Virus record (IMG/VR): IMGVR_UViG_3300010354_000050
Coordinates: 1-64,000 of that record
DNA from: a virus
Length of the DNA stretch: 64,000 nucleotides
Strand: one strand, 5' to 3'
Within the stretch, counting starts at the first letter, position 1, and every line of letters begins with the position of its first letter. The translations under genes and the position numbers were made by a program. Positions 23,132 through 30,782 of the stretch are shown here, in pieces. The notes below the pieces were generated by a model. The model searched no databases. It saw nothing but the letters and a program-made list of their open reading frames with translations, and had not been told where the DNA came from.

Positions 23132-23160
23132 TTGACATATCCCCTATGTTATAGTATAGT
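23132..23160 (+). promoter_or_regulatory. Sigma70-type promoter
   Basis: TTGACA (23132-23137), TATAGT (23155-23160), 17-bp spacer. Confidence 0.8.
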
Positions 23161-23187
23161 AGTTGAGTTCCAATATTTTGAAATACT

Positions 23188-23382
23188 ATGCAAACTATAC
23201 AGTGGTATTAAGAAAGAGCGCAATTCTTATATGTCGGGTATTTGGGTTCTGTTAAAGTTGCAGAAATTAAGAAAAACTTGTTTTCTCCTAGTTATCGCCT
23301 AAAATTTTTTTTAACTAAAGATGTAACTCCTTTTGAAGAAACGTATAGTTCTTTGAAAGAGTGTTGGCAAACTTCCGAATAA
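23188..23382 (+). pseudogene. Small gene with in-frame TAA at codon 8
   Basis: From ATG 23188 the frame reads MQTIQWY, TAA (23209-23211), then stays open for 56 more codons (ERAQFLYVGYLGSVKVAEIK, then a Lys/Phe-rich part) to TAA 23380-23382. It lies 28 bases after a good promoter. The post-stop part has no ATG, so without read-through it is not translated. Confidence 0.55.
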
Positions 23383-23385
23383 CTT

Positions 23386-23818
23386 TTGAACAAATGGTTA
23401 AATAGCTCTTGTCTCCCTATTAATGGTTTAGCCGATTCAAAAGGAATTATGTAGCCAATGAAAAGATAATACCAATTGTTGCGTTTTTATTTAGAAGGTG
23501 AAAACCAGGTTCTTGTTTTCCCTAGCTCTACCGTTTACCCTTAAAAACAAAGAAATTATTATCTAACTTCAACAAAGAGGAGTTGTAACAACCACGATTT
23601 ACGAGATGGTTAGTCTAGTTGTTGAATTTAAGTACAATAGTCTTCAGAAATCTTTAGAAAACCCTGATCATTGAAATTGGCGCAATCAGATACACATTGA
23701 ATTGGTTATTCCTGCTGAATATAATCTAAACATTGTAAAACTATTTACGGAGTGTAGATTATTTTTCTACGTGAAGCAAGATGAATAGAACAAGATTCGT
23801 AGGCTAAGTTCAAATTAG
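23386..23818 (+). pseudogene. Decayed gene(s) with several stops and frame changes
   Basis: Coding-like stretches are interrupted by all three stop codons. One example is YQLLRFYLEGENQVLVFPSS. In another frame TTIYEMVSLVVEFKYNSLQK runs on through a TGA and then reads NWRNQIHIELVIPAEYNLNI before a TAG. No intact frame longer than about 45 codons remains. The original protein is not recognised. Confidence 0.5.
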
Positions 23819-23821
23819 AGA

Positions 23822-23850
23822 TTGACAACTCTAACCGAGTAGCCTATACT
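23822..23850 (+). promoter_or_regulatory. Sigma70-type promoter overlapping a terminator
   Basis: TTGACA (23822-23827), TATACT (23845-23850), 17-bp spacer. The predicted start at about 23857 lies inside the following hairpin, so the new transcript escapes it. Confidence 0.7.
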
Positions 23851-23885
23851 AAGAAAGTAATTAATTACTTTCTTTCTTTTTTTTT
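23851..23885 (+). terminator. Rho-independent terminator
   Basis: Palindromic AGAAAGTAA-TTAA-TTACTTTCT stem followed by a T-rich tract. Confidence 0.75.
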
Positions 23886-24053
23886 ATGAAAGTTGAAGTT
23901 AGAGCTAATAAAGAAAAGCAAGTTGTTGAAATAGTAAATCAAGAAGGAAATGTTGTATTGGTGCTAGACCGAGAAGCTTGTATGTTTTTGCCAGCTTTGG
24001 TTAGAGTTAAGGCTATGGAAGTTTGGAATCCCTCTTTTAGAAGAAACTTTTGA
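23886..24053 (+). CDS. Hypothetical protein, 55 aa
   Basis: ATG 23886 directly after the T run; the stop TGA 24051-24053 abuts the next ATG. Beta-rich N-terminus (VEVRANKEKQVVEIVNQEGN). Not recognised. Confidence 0.6.
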   Translation: MKVEVRANKEKQVVEIVNQEGNVVLVLDREACMFLPALVRVKAMEVWNPSFRRNF

Positions 24054-24470
24054 ATGAACAAAGATAGACCTAAACTCAAATACTACATTGATGATAAATA
24101 TACCATTGACTTCATACTTAAGCGTAAAGGCATTAATGGTGTAATAGAAGAATACGATGCTGAAGTAGTTCCTTTTCCTCTATCAGATTCTTATAAGAAA
24201 GAAGGCAACTTTTACATAGGCAGCAAGTTCTACTATGTGATGACTGATGGTACTACCTTATTACTACCACATAATTATCTTCCTACTTTTGATAACGATT
24301 ACCATTGGTTCAGCGAAAAAGAATTCAGGGCCATTGCAGACAGTATTAATTTCTTTGGTTATAAGTCCATTCCTCCTTTTCTCCTGAAGAGGTATCTATG
24401 GCAAAGTATTACTAAGGAGTTGATAGAAATTAGAAGAAGTAGAATAAAGAATGATCCTAAAGGTTCCTAA
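24054..24470 (+). CDS. Hypothetical protein, 138 aa
   Basis: Starts immediately after the preceding stop. Aromatic-rich soluble protein ending in a basic stretch (RRSRIKNDPKGS). No domain recognised. Confidence 0.65.
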   Translation: MNKDRPKLKYYIDDKYTIDFILKRKGINGVIEEYDAEVVPFPLSDSYKKEGNFYIGSKFYYVMTDGTTLLLPHNYLPTFDNDYHWFSEKEFRAIADSINFFGYKSIPPFLLKRYLWQSITKELIEIRRSRIKNDPKGS

Positions 24471-24524
24471 GAAGCAGAAGCTAATAGGAGCTTAGAGGTT
24501 CATTCTTTAATTCCTTTGAATAGG

Positions 24525-24553
24525 TTGACTTTTCTGTAGACTTTTGATATACT
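24525..24553 (+). promoter_or_regulatory. Sigma70-type promoter
   Basis: TTGACT (24525-24530), TATACT (24548-24553), 17-bp spacer. Confidence 0.75.
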
Positions 24554-24580
24554 GTAGAAAGTTAGCAAAGGGATATAGAA

Positions 24581-24986
24581 ATGGATGCAATTTACTTTGA
24601 CAAAAATAATTTAGAAGGAAAAGCCTTAGGGAGCTTCAAAGCCCAGATAGATTCCTTAACCTTGTATGTAGAAGGATCAACTGTTTGTTTCTACCATGCA
24701 CAGGATTGTTGTGAGGATGTTTTTATTTTTAACTTAGAAGAATTTTGCAAGGAGCTAGAACCCATTATTGGTTCCAAGATCTCTTCCTTCTCTTGTGAAA
24801 GAGAAATAAAGGATTACCGTAAAAAAACTTAAGGGAACAACCTTTGCAAACATTAGCAATGAGGTGACAGAAACCGTGTTAACCTTATCTTTTGGAGAAA
24901 AGGAGAATAAGAAAAACGTCAGAGCTATTTGGGTAGGAATTTCAGCCGGATATTATGACACAAATGTTCAAGTTTCGCTTTATTAA
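24581..24986 (+). pseudogene. Gene split by a one-base insertion in an A7 run
   Basis: The first frame (ATG 24581) encodes 83 residues and ends REIKDYRKKT at 24832. Removing one A from the run at 24821-24827 restores RKKLKGTTFANISNEVTETV and onward to TAA 24984-24986, giving about 134 residues. The second part is clearly coding-like. As it stands only the truncated 83-aa product (with CCEDVF and several Cys) would be made. Not recognised. Confidence 0.6.
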
Positions 24987-24996
24987 TTAACCTAGG

Positions 24997-25030
24997 AGAA
25001 GATAGAAATCTTTTCTATCTTCTTTTTTTT
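24997..25030 (+). terminator. Rho-independent terminator
   Basis: AGAAGATAGAAA/TTTCTATCTTCT stem with a 3-nt loop and eight T. Confidence 0.9.
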
Positions 25031-25031
25031 A

Positions 25032-25060
25032 TTGACTTTTTCTTTTGAGTTTGCTAAAAT
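25032..25060 (+). promoter_or_regulatory. Sigma70-type promoter
   Basis: TTGACT (25032-25037) begins right after the terminator T run; TAAAAT at 25055-25060, 17-bp spacer. Confidence 0.7.
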
Positions 25061-25087
25061 AGAACAGTAGTTACCAAGGCAAACAAT

Positions 25088-25501
25088 ATGTATATTGTTG
25101 TTGGCTTACCTGGATCAGGAAAAACTACTTGGGCTAGAGAGTTTTGTAGGAAAAATAACCTAGACCTGATTGATGATCCTAAAGGACTAATCACCGATCT
25201 AGTTGAACAGCACTATCAAGAGGTTTTGATTTCAGATCCTAACCTTTGCCTCTACAGAAATTTTCAAGCAGCTAAAATATTATTTCCTAAAGCTAAATGG
25301 GTTTTCTTTGAACCCAATAGTGAAATTTGTTGGAAAAATGTAGAAAGTCGAAAGTCTAAAGAACCCTGGAAAAAGATTTCTAAAGGTTTCTTTGACAGGT
25401 TAAGCCAAGCCTATTCAGATAACTACAATAAAATGTCAGATGGAGTTGAAGTTGTACAAATTCTAAAGTGTTATAACAGTCTTGAAACAATTGAGCCGTA
25501 A
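25088..25501 (+). CDS. P-loop kinase-like NTPase (137 aa)
   Basis: Walker A GLPGSGKTT at residues 6-14 at the very N-terminus, then an Asp pair in LIDDPKG that may be the Walker B or substrate site, and a Lys/Arg-rich lid (VESRKSKEPWKK). This is the layout of small phage polynucleotide/nucleotide kinases and zeta-toxin-like enzymes. Substrate unknown. A related P-loop protein lies at 53709. Confidence 0.75.
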   Translation: MYIVVGLPGSGKTTWAREFCRKNNLDLIDDPKGLITDLVEQHYQEVLISDPNLCLYRNFQAAKILFPKAKWVFFEPNSEICWKNVESRKSKEPWKKISKGFFDRLSQAYSDNYNKMSDGVEVVQILKCYNSLETIEP

Positions 25502-25505
25502 AACA

Positions 25506-25709
25506 ATGACCCCTAGTGAATTTAGAAAAACAGAAAAGTTTACTCAACTTTCAAAAGAAGTTCAAGATTTGAGTTCTAAACTTGACAGGATTATGGAAGA
25601 AGTTAGTGAAATAGTAGACAAAGACTATTTTCCATACATTACTAAAACTGGGAAAATTGGTTTCTATCCTAAGTCAGTGGGGGATAAAAGAAATGAGCAA
25701 ACTAAATGA
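25506..25709 (+). CDS. Hypothetical protein, 67 aa
   Basis: ATG 25506 just after the kinase stop is preferred to an in-frame TTG at 25482. Helical, charged N-terminal two thirds, probably a short coiled coil. It overlaps the next gene by 17 bases. Confidence 0.55.
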   Translation: MTPSEFRKTEKFTQLSKEVQDLSSKLDRIMEEVSEIVDKDYFPYITKTGKIGFYPKSVGDKRNEQTK

Positions 25710-25845
25710 TTTTGATTGTTGGGTTTCAGAAGTTATCCCTAAAAACTATACTGCTTATGTCAACAAACTAAGGTTTACAGATGATAGGTTGCCTGGTTAT
25801 CTAAAACAAACTGAAGAAAAGGGTTTTGACAATACTGAACTTTAG
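25693..25845 (+). CDS. Hypothetical protein, 50 aa
   Basis: ATG 25693 follows GGGGGA at about 11 bases; an upstream in-frame ATG at 25657 lies within the previous gene without a ribosome-binding site. Acidic, with DCWVSEVIPKN. Not recognised. Confidence 0.5.
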   Translation: MSKLNDFDCWVSEVIPKNYTAYVNKLRFTDDRLPGYLKQTEEKGFDNTEL

Positions 25846-25855
25846 AGTTTAGATT

Positions 25856-26099
25856 TTCAAATAATTTGCTTCCTGCTACCTAGGTTAAAACTCCTAAAAA
25901 ACTATGCAAATAATGACTTGAAAGCAGATATTGAAGTCATTATTGAAGGTCTAGAGTTGTATACCTGTAATTGGGTACAATGAAAAGGTAGAAACTGCCC
26001 TAGACCCCCTTAGGGAAAATTTTCACATACTTTGGACTTAATCCTAGTTGTTCCCTACAGAGCCATAGTCAAAACTTATCAGACCTAGACTCCTAATGA
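25856..26099 (+). pseudogene. Decayed gene with several frame changes
   Basis: Protein-like stretches occur in successive frames: NDLKADIEVIIEGLELYTCN, then YNEKVETALDPLRENFHIL, then LDLILVVPYRAIVKTYQT, separated by stops. No intact product is possible. The original family is not recognised. Confidence 0.45.
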
Positions 26100-26120
26100 G
26101 AGTCCTCAATCTTAAGCCTA

Positions 26121-26149
26121 TTGACTTTATCTTGCTAAACTGCTACTAT
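26121..26149 (+). promoter_or_regulatory. Sigma70-type promoter
   Basis: TTGACT (26121-26126), TACTAT (26144-26149), 17-bp spacer, upstream of the CCA-adding enzyme gene. Confidence 0.65.
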
Positions 26150-26177
26150 AGGTATAGTTAAGTCAGAGGGTAAACAA

Positions 26178-26921
26178 ATGGAACTTTTTAAGGTTGGTGG
26201 TTGTGTTCGAGATGAGTTACTAGGTCTGATTCCTAATGATACGGATTTTGTAGTTGAAGCTTCTAGCTTCCATGCCCTTCGTCAATTCGTCCATGAACGG
26301 GGTTCCCTTGGGGTTCAAAATCCTAAGAAAACTAAGAAACATGAACAAACTCCCTTCGGGTTTGTTGAGTTTCCTGAAACCCTAACTCTAAAGGCAAAAG
26401 ATCCTGTAACGGGTGAAATTTGCGACTTTGCTTGTGCCAGGGTAGAGTTTGACTACAAAGAAGGGCGAATCCCTGAAAGGGTAGAAATTGGCAATCTGCT
26501 TGAAGATCTGGCACGGAGGGATTTTACCTTCAATGCCATCGCCAAAGGTGAAGATGGCCGACTGATTGACCCATTTCACGGTAAAGAAGATCTTGAAAAC
26601 AAGATCATCCGAACTGTCGGTAATGCAGTAGATCGGTTTTCTGAAAACCCAATTCGCCTGATTCGGGCTTTGATCTTCTTCTGTCGATTCAAAAGGTTTA
26701 CCTTTGATGCCCAAATCATCAACGCCTTTGTAGATAAAGATCTTCTTCATCTTCTATCTAAAGAAAGCGATGATAGGAAACTCAAGGCTCTGAACAAAAT
26801 CCTGGTAAACAAAGATCAAAATCTTGACCTACTAAGGGTATTTGTTCAATTCCCTGAACTCCATGAAGCTATCTTTAGCAACATTGGTATTCAGGCAACC
26901 CGTAAGCAAGGTTTTGTCTAG
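26178..26921 (+). CDS. cca: CCA-adding tRNA nucleotidyltransferase-like protein, head domain (247 aa)
   Basis: Class II nucleotidyltransferase motifs are all present: GGCVRDELLG (7-16), catalytic D21-x-D23, a third acidic site in DFACAR (D83), RRDFTFNAIA (113-122) and the neck ENPIRLIRAL. At 247 residues it contains head and neck but little of the body/tail of cellular enzymes (about 400 aa). The phage tRNAs in this window lack encoded CCA, so the enzyme can plausibly mature or repair them. Codon usage looks slightly richer in G+C than its small neighbours. Confidence 0.88.
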   Translation: MELFKVGGCVRDELLGLIPNDTDFVVEASSFHALRQFVHERGSLGVQNPKKTKKHEQTPFGFVEFPETLTLKAKDPVTGEICDFACARVEFDYKEGRIPERVEIGNLLEDLARRDFTFNAIAKGEDGRLIDPFHGKEDLENKIIRTVGNAVDRFSENPIRLIRALIFFCRFKRFTFDAQIINAFVDKDLLHLLSKESDDRKLKALNKILVNKDQNLDLLRVFVQFPELHEAIFSNIGIQATRKQGFV

Positions 26922-26932
26922 TCATGGCTTAA

Positions 26933-26962
26933 GGAAGTAGAGAAATTCTACTTCCTTTTTTT
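26933..26962 (+). terminator. Rho-independent terminator
   Basis: GGAAGTAGA/TCTACTTCC stem, then seven T. Confidence 0.9.
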
Positions 26963-26963
26963 A

Positions 26964-26992
26964 TTGACCTTGTTACTAATGTTTGATATAAT
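26964..26992 (+). promoter_or_regulatory. Sigma70-type promoter
   Basis: TTGACC (26964-26969) directly after the terminator; TATAAT at 26987-26992, 17-bp spacer. Confidence 0.75.
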
Positions 26993-27015
26993 ATAGAAAG
27001 AATGGAGGAAAATAA

Positions 27016-27177
27016 ATGAAAATTTTTAAGGTTGTTGTCGAATGTTGTGCAGATTGTCCAGCATTCAGAAGTGAAGATGGGTTTTGCTATTTTTCTAGTC
27101 AATTTGTAGATTCTGACTTGGATGTTCTAGATAAAGTTGCTGACTTTTATGAATTAGAAGCTTCATTAAGACCATGA
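27016..27177 (+). CDS. Small Cys-containing protein (53 aa)
   Basis: ATG 27016 after GGAGGAA. Four Cys near the N-terminus (ECCADCPAF and GFCYF) suggest a metal site; the C-terminal half is acidic and helical. Not recognised. Confidence 0.6.
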   Translation: MKIFKVVVECCADCPAFRSEDGFCYFSSQFVDSDLDVLDKVADFYELEASLRP

Positions 27178-27192
27178 ATCTATCCTGCTACT

Positions 27193-27217
27193 CCTTCAGG
27201 TACACTTTGCCTGAAGG
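27193..27217 (+). terminator. Hairpin
   Basis: CCTTCAGG/CCTGAAGG stem with a 9-nt loop, no T run. Possible weak terminator or RNA-processing hairpin between two small genes. Confidence 0.4.
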
Positions 27218-27281
27218 AAATTTGAAAATTTCTCAATCTTACAAATAAATTAGTTCTAAGTTTTTATAAGGATTTAATCAA

Positions 27282-27449
27282 ATGTTAGTGAAAGTTTCTG
27301 ATGTAGAATCTAGTTTAGAATACTATGTAAACAAGTCAATGGTTACTCACACAGTTAAACTAGGTGAAGACAAGTTTAGTATACATATATTAGAACTAGA
27401 TTCACCTATTATAGTTTCTAATTTAGACCATAAAAAGATTACAGGATAA
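27282..27449 (+). CDS. Hypothetical protein, 55 aa (intact paralogue of 22570)
   Basis: ATG 27282 after AAGGA. The sequence MLVKVSDVESSLEYYVNKSM and the SIHILELDSPI segment align with the frameshifted copy at 22570, showing it belongs to a small phage family kept in two copies. Beta-rich, no recognised domain. Confidence 0.65.
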   Translation: MLVKVSDVESSLEYYVNKSMVTHTVKLGEDKFSIHILELDSPIIVSNLDHKKITG

Positions 27450-27467
27450 AATTGCTACACTCCTATT

Positions 27468-28109
27468 CTAATATTTTACCAAAACCCCTTCCCTAACTCC
27501 CATTGTTTCAAAATCCCTATCAGGAAAAAATTTGTAGTCAGGATAAAGATCGAGATTTATTTTGCTATTGGGCCAAACAGGTATAACTTCTGTAGCAGGT
27601 GTCTCAGGGTTTTTCCAGAAGTCAGGATTAGCCCTTAAATGAATTTCTATTATTTTGTTTCCAATTAGCTCAATATTTATCCAATCATATCTTCTACTAG
27701 CAGGGACAAGGAAATTAGGCAGTTGATAATTGTAATCTACCTTAGTCCACTTTTGCCATTTTACTAGATCTTCTTTACAATTCTTAATACCTTCTACAGC
27801 TAGAACTAAATTTCCCAGGTGAAAGTCTAGAGAAAGATGCCTACCTTCAAAAACTTCACACCAGAAATGCCCTGGCAATAGATGATCTGTTGATTTATCA
27901 ATATGGGTAATTTGTGAAGAAATCCCCATTCCCAAAGCATTTATTGTAGGTCTAACAATATAGGTATCAGGGATAGGTACATCAGTACCAGTAGGCCCAC
28001 ATCTGTATCCCAGGTAACGAGATAAGATTAACTTATCTAATAGCCAGATGTCTTCAGGATTTACTATATCCCAAACATCTTCCTCATTAATTAAAAAATT
28101 AGTTGACAT
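27468..28109 (-). CDS. Conserved phage-type protein of unknown function (213 aa)
   Basis: Isolated minus-strand gene among plus-strand genes. The start at 28109 (MSTNFLINEED) is preferred over an upstream in-frame ATG at 28187 because it avoids overlap with the divergent promoter and gene. It contains RCGPTGTDVPIPDTYIVRP, then GMGISSQI, and PGHFWCEVFEGRHLSLDF. That motif set resembles a conserved protein seen in large cyanophages and other phages, possibly of ATP-grasp type, but I cannot confirm the family. Its ATG overlaps the -35 of the divergent promoter at 28103. Confidence 0.7.
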   Translation of the reverse strand: MSTNFLINEEDVWDIVNPEDIWLLDKLILSRYLGYRCGPTGTDVPIPDTYIVRPTINALGMGISSQITHIDKSTDHLLPGHFWCEVFEGRHLSLDFHLGNLVLAVEGIKNCKEDLVKWQKWTKVDYNYQLPNFLVPASRRYDWINIELIGNKIIEIHLRANPDFWKNPETPATEVIPVWPNSKINLDLYPDYKFFPDRDFETMGVREGVLVKY

Positions 28110-28131
28110 TATCTTAAGGGTGTTGTAGAAT
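28103..28131 (+). promoter_or_regulatory. Sigma70-type promoter
   Basis: TTGACA (28103-28108), TAGAAT (28126-28131), 17-bp spacer. Confidence 0.75.
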
Positions 28132-28159
28132 AGGGTTATTGAATTACAGGATAAACCAA

Positions 28160-28426
28160 ATGGCCGTAGTGAAGTTTTTAGATACAAAAGATCTTGAGCA
28201 ATACAAGGGTGCTATCAAAAAGGGACTTATCTCTAAAAATGGCAGAATCCTAAAACCTTTTTGGGAAGTTTGCTACAGGGTAGGTTACAACTTCCATGTA
28301 GAATGTTTTACCAAGGAAGAAGAGGCTGTCGGGTTTGCAAAATCTCTAGATGAATATATTTTTGTTTCCTTTAGGCGTGTTGTCCCTGTGCCTTACAAAG
28401 GTAATTATGCACATAAGGAGTTTTAA
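28160..28426 (+). CDS. Hypothetical protein, 88 aa
   Basis: ATG 28160 has AGGA nine bases upstream; the TTG at 28139 is less likely. Basic, aromatic protein (ILKPFWEVCYRVGYNFHVEC). Not recognised. Confidence 0.65.
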   Translation: MAVVKFLDTKDLEQYKGAIKKGLISKNGRILKPFWEVCYRVGYNFHVECFTKEEEAVGFAKSLDEYIFVSFRRVVPVPYKGNYAHKEF

Positions 28427-28429
28427 CTT

Positions 28430-28945
28430 TGAAAGTTTTGTTAGTTAGCTATCATGGCAAAGAAATGAAAAAAATTCTTTCCTTCTTTGTCCATAAGCAG
28501 GGATAACATTGTTGAAGTTTCAAGTTTAGGTGAATTAATAAAAATTTGCCCTGGTCAACGAGTCTTGGTTAAAATGCCAAATAAGCAGTTGTCAGGGTTG
28601 GAAGATTATGAGTTTGTACTGTTTTTACGGAATATGGGTCACTCGGACAACGGTGAAAATTAGATAATTTGCAGTGTCATGCTAGATAAAGAATATTTTA
28701 ATGAGGTTAAAAACTTTAACACTTATGAAGATTATTTGGTTGATCCGGTGATCCTTTTACAGAAGGGGGCTACAGGAAGTATGTTTTGCAGGAAGACCCA
28801 AATCCTTGAAACAATCTTTACCCACTTAGTATAATTCTCGTCAACTAATGATCTTGATACAGTTATTGATTATGTCAAAAGCAAAACTGATCAAGAAGTT
28901 TATGTGTCTTGGTTAACTCCTGGTCTCCTTGTTGCCCACTTTTAG
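28430..28945 (+). pseudogene. Decayed gene of about 170 codons
   Basis: TTG 28430 with AAGGAG eight bases upstream opens a frame (LKVLLVSYHGKEMKKILSFF) that stops at codon 26. Removing one G near 28500 continues into DNIVEVSSLGELIKICPGQR and a long coding-like frame. That frame is broken by a TAG (after DNGEN) and a TAA (after FTHLV) and ends at TAG 28943-28945. Three independent lesions make this a pseudogene. Family not recognised. Confidence 0.6.
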
Positions 28946-28969
28946 CAACTATAATAAAACCAAAAAGAA

Positions 28970-29025
28970 TTGACAAGTTGAACCAAGTTTGTTAGAATAG
29001 ATTCAGTTAACTAAGGAAAAGGAAA
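28970..29025 (+). repeat. 56-bp promoter-leader repeat, copy 1
   Basis: Contains TTGACA (28970-28975) and TAGAAT (28993-28998, 17-bp spacer) and runs to the AAGG ribosome-binding site of the gene at 29031. Identical over 56 bases to 29293-29348. Confidence 0.85.
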
Positions 29026-29030
29026 AACAA

Positions 29031-29273
29031 ATGCTGAAATGGACAACTAATGATCCTATTAAGGATGCCCTTAATTTACCTAAAGGGAAGATGGCTATTT
29101 GGATAGGAGTTTGGGTTGAATACGATATTTGCCCTGAAGATGTAAAGGAAGCTGCTGAAGCTTTTCAAAAGAGCAATATCCCTATTGAAGTAAACACTCA
29201 AGCAGGGTTGATTGTAGGGGCTTATAACCAAAAACTTTGTTTTCAGGAAACAGCTCCTTTGATGCTAGTTTAA
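29031..29273 (+). CDS. Hypothetical protein, 80 aa
   Basis: Expressed from repeat copy 1. Trp-rich N-terminus (MLKWTTNDP...KMAIWIGVWVEYD), then helical. No recognised domain. It shares its promoter and leader with the DUF932 gene, so both should be co-regulated. Confidence 0.65.
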   Translation: MLKWTTNDPIKDALNLPKGKMAIWIGVWVEYDICPEDVKEAAEAFQKSNIPIEVNTQAGLIVGAYNQKLCFQETAPLMLV

Positions 29274-29292
29274 CAAACAGAAAAAAAAAGAG

Positions 29293-29348
29293 TTGACAAG
29301 TTGAACCAAGTTTGTTAGAATAGATTCAGTTAACTAAGGAAAAGGAAA
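29293..29348 (+). repeat. 56-bp promoter-leader repeat, copy 2
   Basis: Exact copy of 28970-29025: TTGACA (29293-29298), TAGAAT (29316-29321), same leader and ribosome-binding site, here driving the gene at 29356. Confidence 0.85.
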
Positions 29349-29355
29349 GAGCAAC

Positions 29356-30180
29356 ATGAACTTTGCAACTCAAGATACCCTGAACTGGGATGTAGAACAG
29401 ACCCCCGTATACATTCAAGATAAGGACGGAAATTTCGTCCAAATTCAGGGGCAAAAAGCTCTTGTACGGGATGATAACCAGAACATCCTAGCAGTAATGT
29501 CTGACAATTATGAGGTTGTTGAAAATAAGTTCTTCAAACAACTCCTAAACCCTTTAGTCAGTGAAGGGTTGGTTACTGTTGAAAATATTGGATTCTTGCA
29601 AGGAGGTAAGAAGGTCTTCCTCCAAGCCCTAATGGCCCAAGAGTATCGTGTAGCAGGGCAAACCCACCGAGGTTTCCTTACCCTATTAAACTCTCACAAC
29701 GGCACTTCTCACCTTGCAGCAGGAGTGACTTCGGTACGGGTGATTTGCAGCAACACTTTTGCTATGGCATATAGCAATATGAGTACCAAGCTTCGACATA
29801 AGCTTGGAGTAAAGGAAGAAGCCCTTGGTATTTCTGAAACTCTAGAATATGTCAACATTCGTATGCAGGAGTACACAGAAGATGCTGAAATTCTTGCCCT
29901 GACTCCTGCATCTGATAAGCAAGTTCAAGAAATCTTCCTTTCCGCTTACGGCAAAGATAGCAGTGACAAAAAACCCCGCAACTGGGATAAGCTCTGGTCA
30001 CTGTATCAGCAAGGAGCAGGTAATGAAGGGAAAACCCTTTGGGATGCTGTTAACTCCATCACAGAGTTTAACAGTCATCATGCTCGTAAAACCTCCAAAG
30101 GAAATTTTGAATATGTTAACTTTGGAACTGGAGCAAACATTTCCCGCCGAGTTATGGCCCATGCACTAGAATTAGTCTAG
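29356..30180 (+). CDS. DUF932 / phage-plasmid-like protein (274 aa)
   Basis: Shows the DUF932 (TIGR03299-like) pattern: DTLNWDVEQTPVYI, LVRDDNQNILAVMSDNYEVV, then FLTLLNSHNGTSHLAAGVTS and RVICSNTFAMA, and the C-terminal FGTGANISRRVMAHALELV. The family is common on phages and plasmids; its role is unknown. Codon usage is more biased than in its small neighbours, suggesting high expression. Followed by a strong terminator. Confidence 0.85.
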   Translation: MNFATQDTLNWDVEQTPVYIQDKDGNFVQIQGQKALVRDDNQNILAVMSDNYEVVENKFFKQLLNPLVSEGLVTVENIGFLQGGKKVFLQALMAQEYRVAGQTHRGFLTLLNSHNGTSHLAAGVTSVRVICSNTFAMAYSNMSTKLRHKLGVKEEALGISETLEYVNIRMQEYTEDAEILALTPASDKQVQEIFLSAYGKDSSDKKPRNWDKLWSLYQQGAGNEGKTLWDAVNSITEFNSHHARKTSKGNFEYVNFGTGANISRRVMAHALELV

Positions 30181-30201
30181 TCCATAGTTACTAACAGTAA
30201 A

Positions 30202-30231
30202 AGGATCTTCTAATGAAGATCCTTTTTTTTT
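30202..30231 (+). terminator. Rho-independent terminator
   Basis: AGGATCTTC-TAAT-GAAGATCCT stem and nine T. Confidence 0.92.
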
Positions 30232-30241
30232 GTAAAACTAC

Positions 30242-30270
30242 TTGACCTTTAACAAAAAAATTGTTAAAAT
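30242..30270 (+). promoter_or_regulatory. Sigma70-type promoter
   Basis: TTGACC (30242-30247), TAAAAT (30265-30270), 17-bp spacer. Confidence 0.7.
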
Positions 30271-30294
30271 TGGCTCATAGTCTAGAGTAAAAAA

Positions 30295-30625
30295 ATGAAC
30301 CAATCCAAACTAAACTCCCTGTTAGAGTCTTTAAGACAATATACTTGTTTTAATTTAGGAAAGCCTTTGTCTGAGTGCAGTACTGGTTTATGGTACAAGT
30401 CAGAATATAAACCCGTTATAGAATCAGGCTATATGACTAGGACTTATGGGCCTCCTTCTCCAAGATGCTCAGGGTGGCTAAAGTTGACTGAAAAAAAAAG
30501 GAGTAGAAATTGTTCAGGATTGGTTAGACAAAGGTTATTCCTACAAAGATGTAGAAGATTCTATCAGACTTCATGAAATTTCAGTAGAAACTAAAAGAAA
30601 TAAAAGTAATGAAAATGAACTTTGA
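30295..30625 (+). pseudogene. Gene split by a one-base insertion in an A9 run
   Basis: ATG 30295 opens a frame that after the A run at 30491-30499 becomes an atypical Arg/Cys-rich tail and stops at 30576. Removing one A gives LTEKKGVEIVQDWLDKGYSY followed by a normal charged helix to TGA 30623-30625 (about 109 aa). The downstream half is clearly the original frame. Not recognised. Confidence 0.6.
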
Positions 30626-30782
30626 CCTTGAACAAAGGGAGTTAAAGAATTTAGCTTTAGGTTTGTGTGTAGACATTTATGAAAACTGTAGTATTTCAGA
30701 GATACAAGGAGACAGTTTTCTCAAGGAAGGTTGGAAAATTGGGAAAATTCTTAAACTCTTGCTGGAACAAGAAAATTCTTGA
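30609..30782 (+). CDS. Hypothetical protein, 57 aa
   Basis: ATG 30609 overlaps the end of the frameshifted gene. Helical, acidic; ends KLLLEQENS. Its stop is inside the next -35 element. Not recognised. Confidence 0.55.
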   Translation: MKMNFDLEQRELKNLALGLCVDIYENCSISEIQGDSFLKEGWKIGKILKLLLEQENS

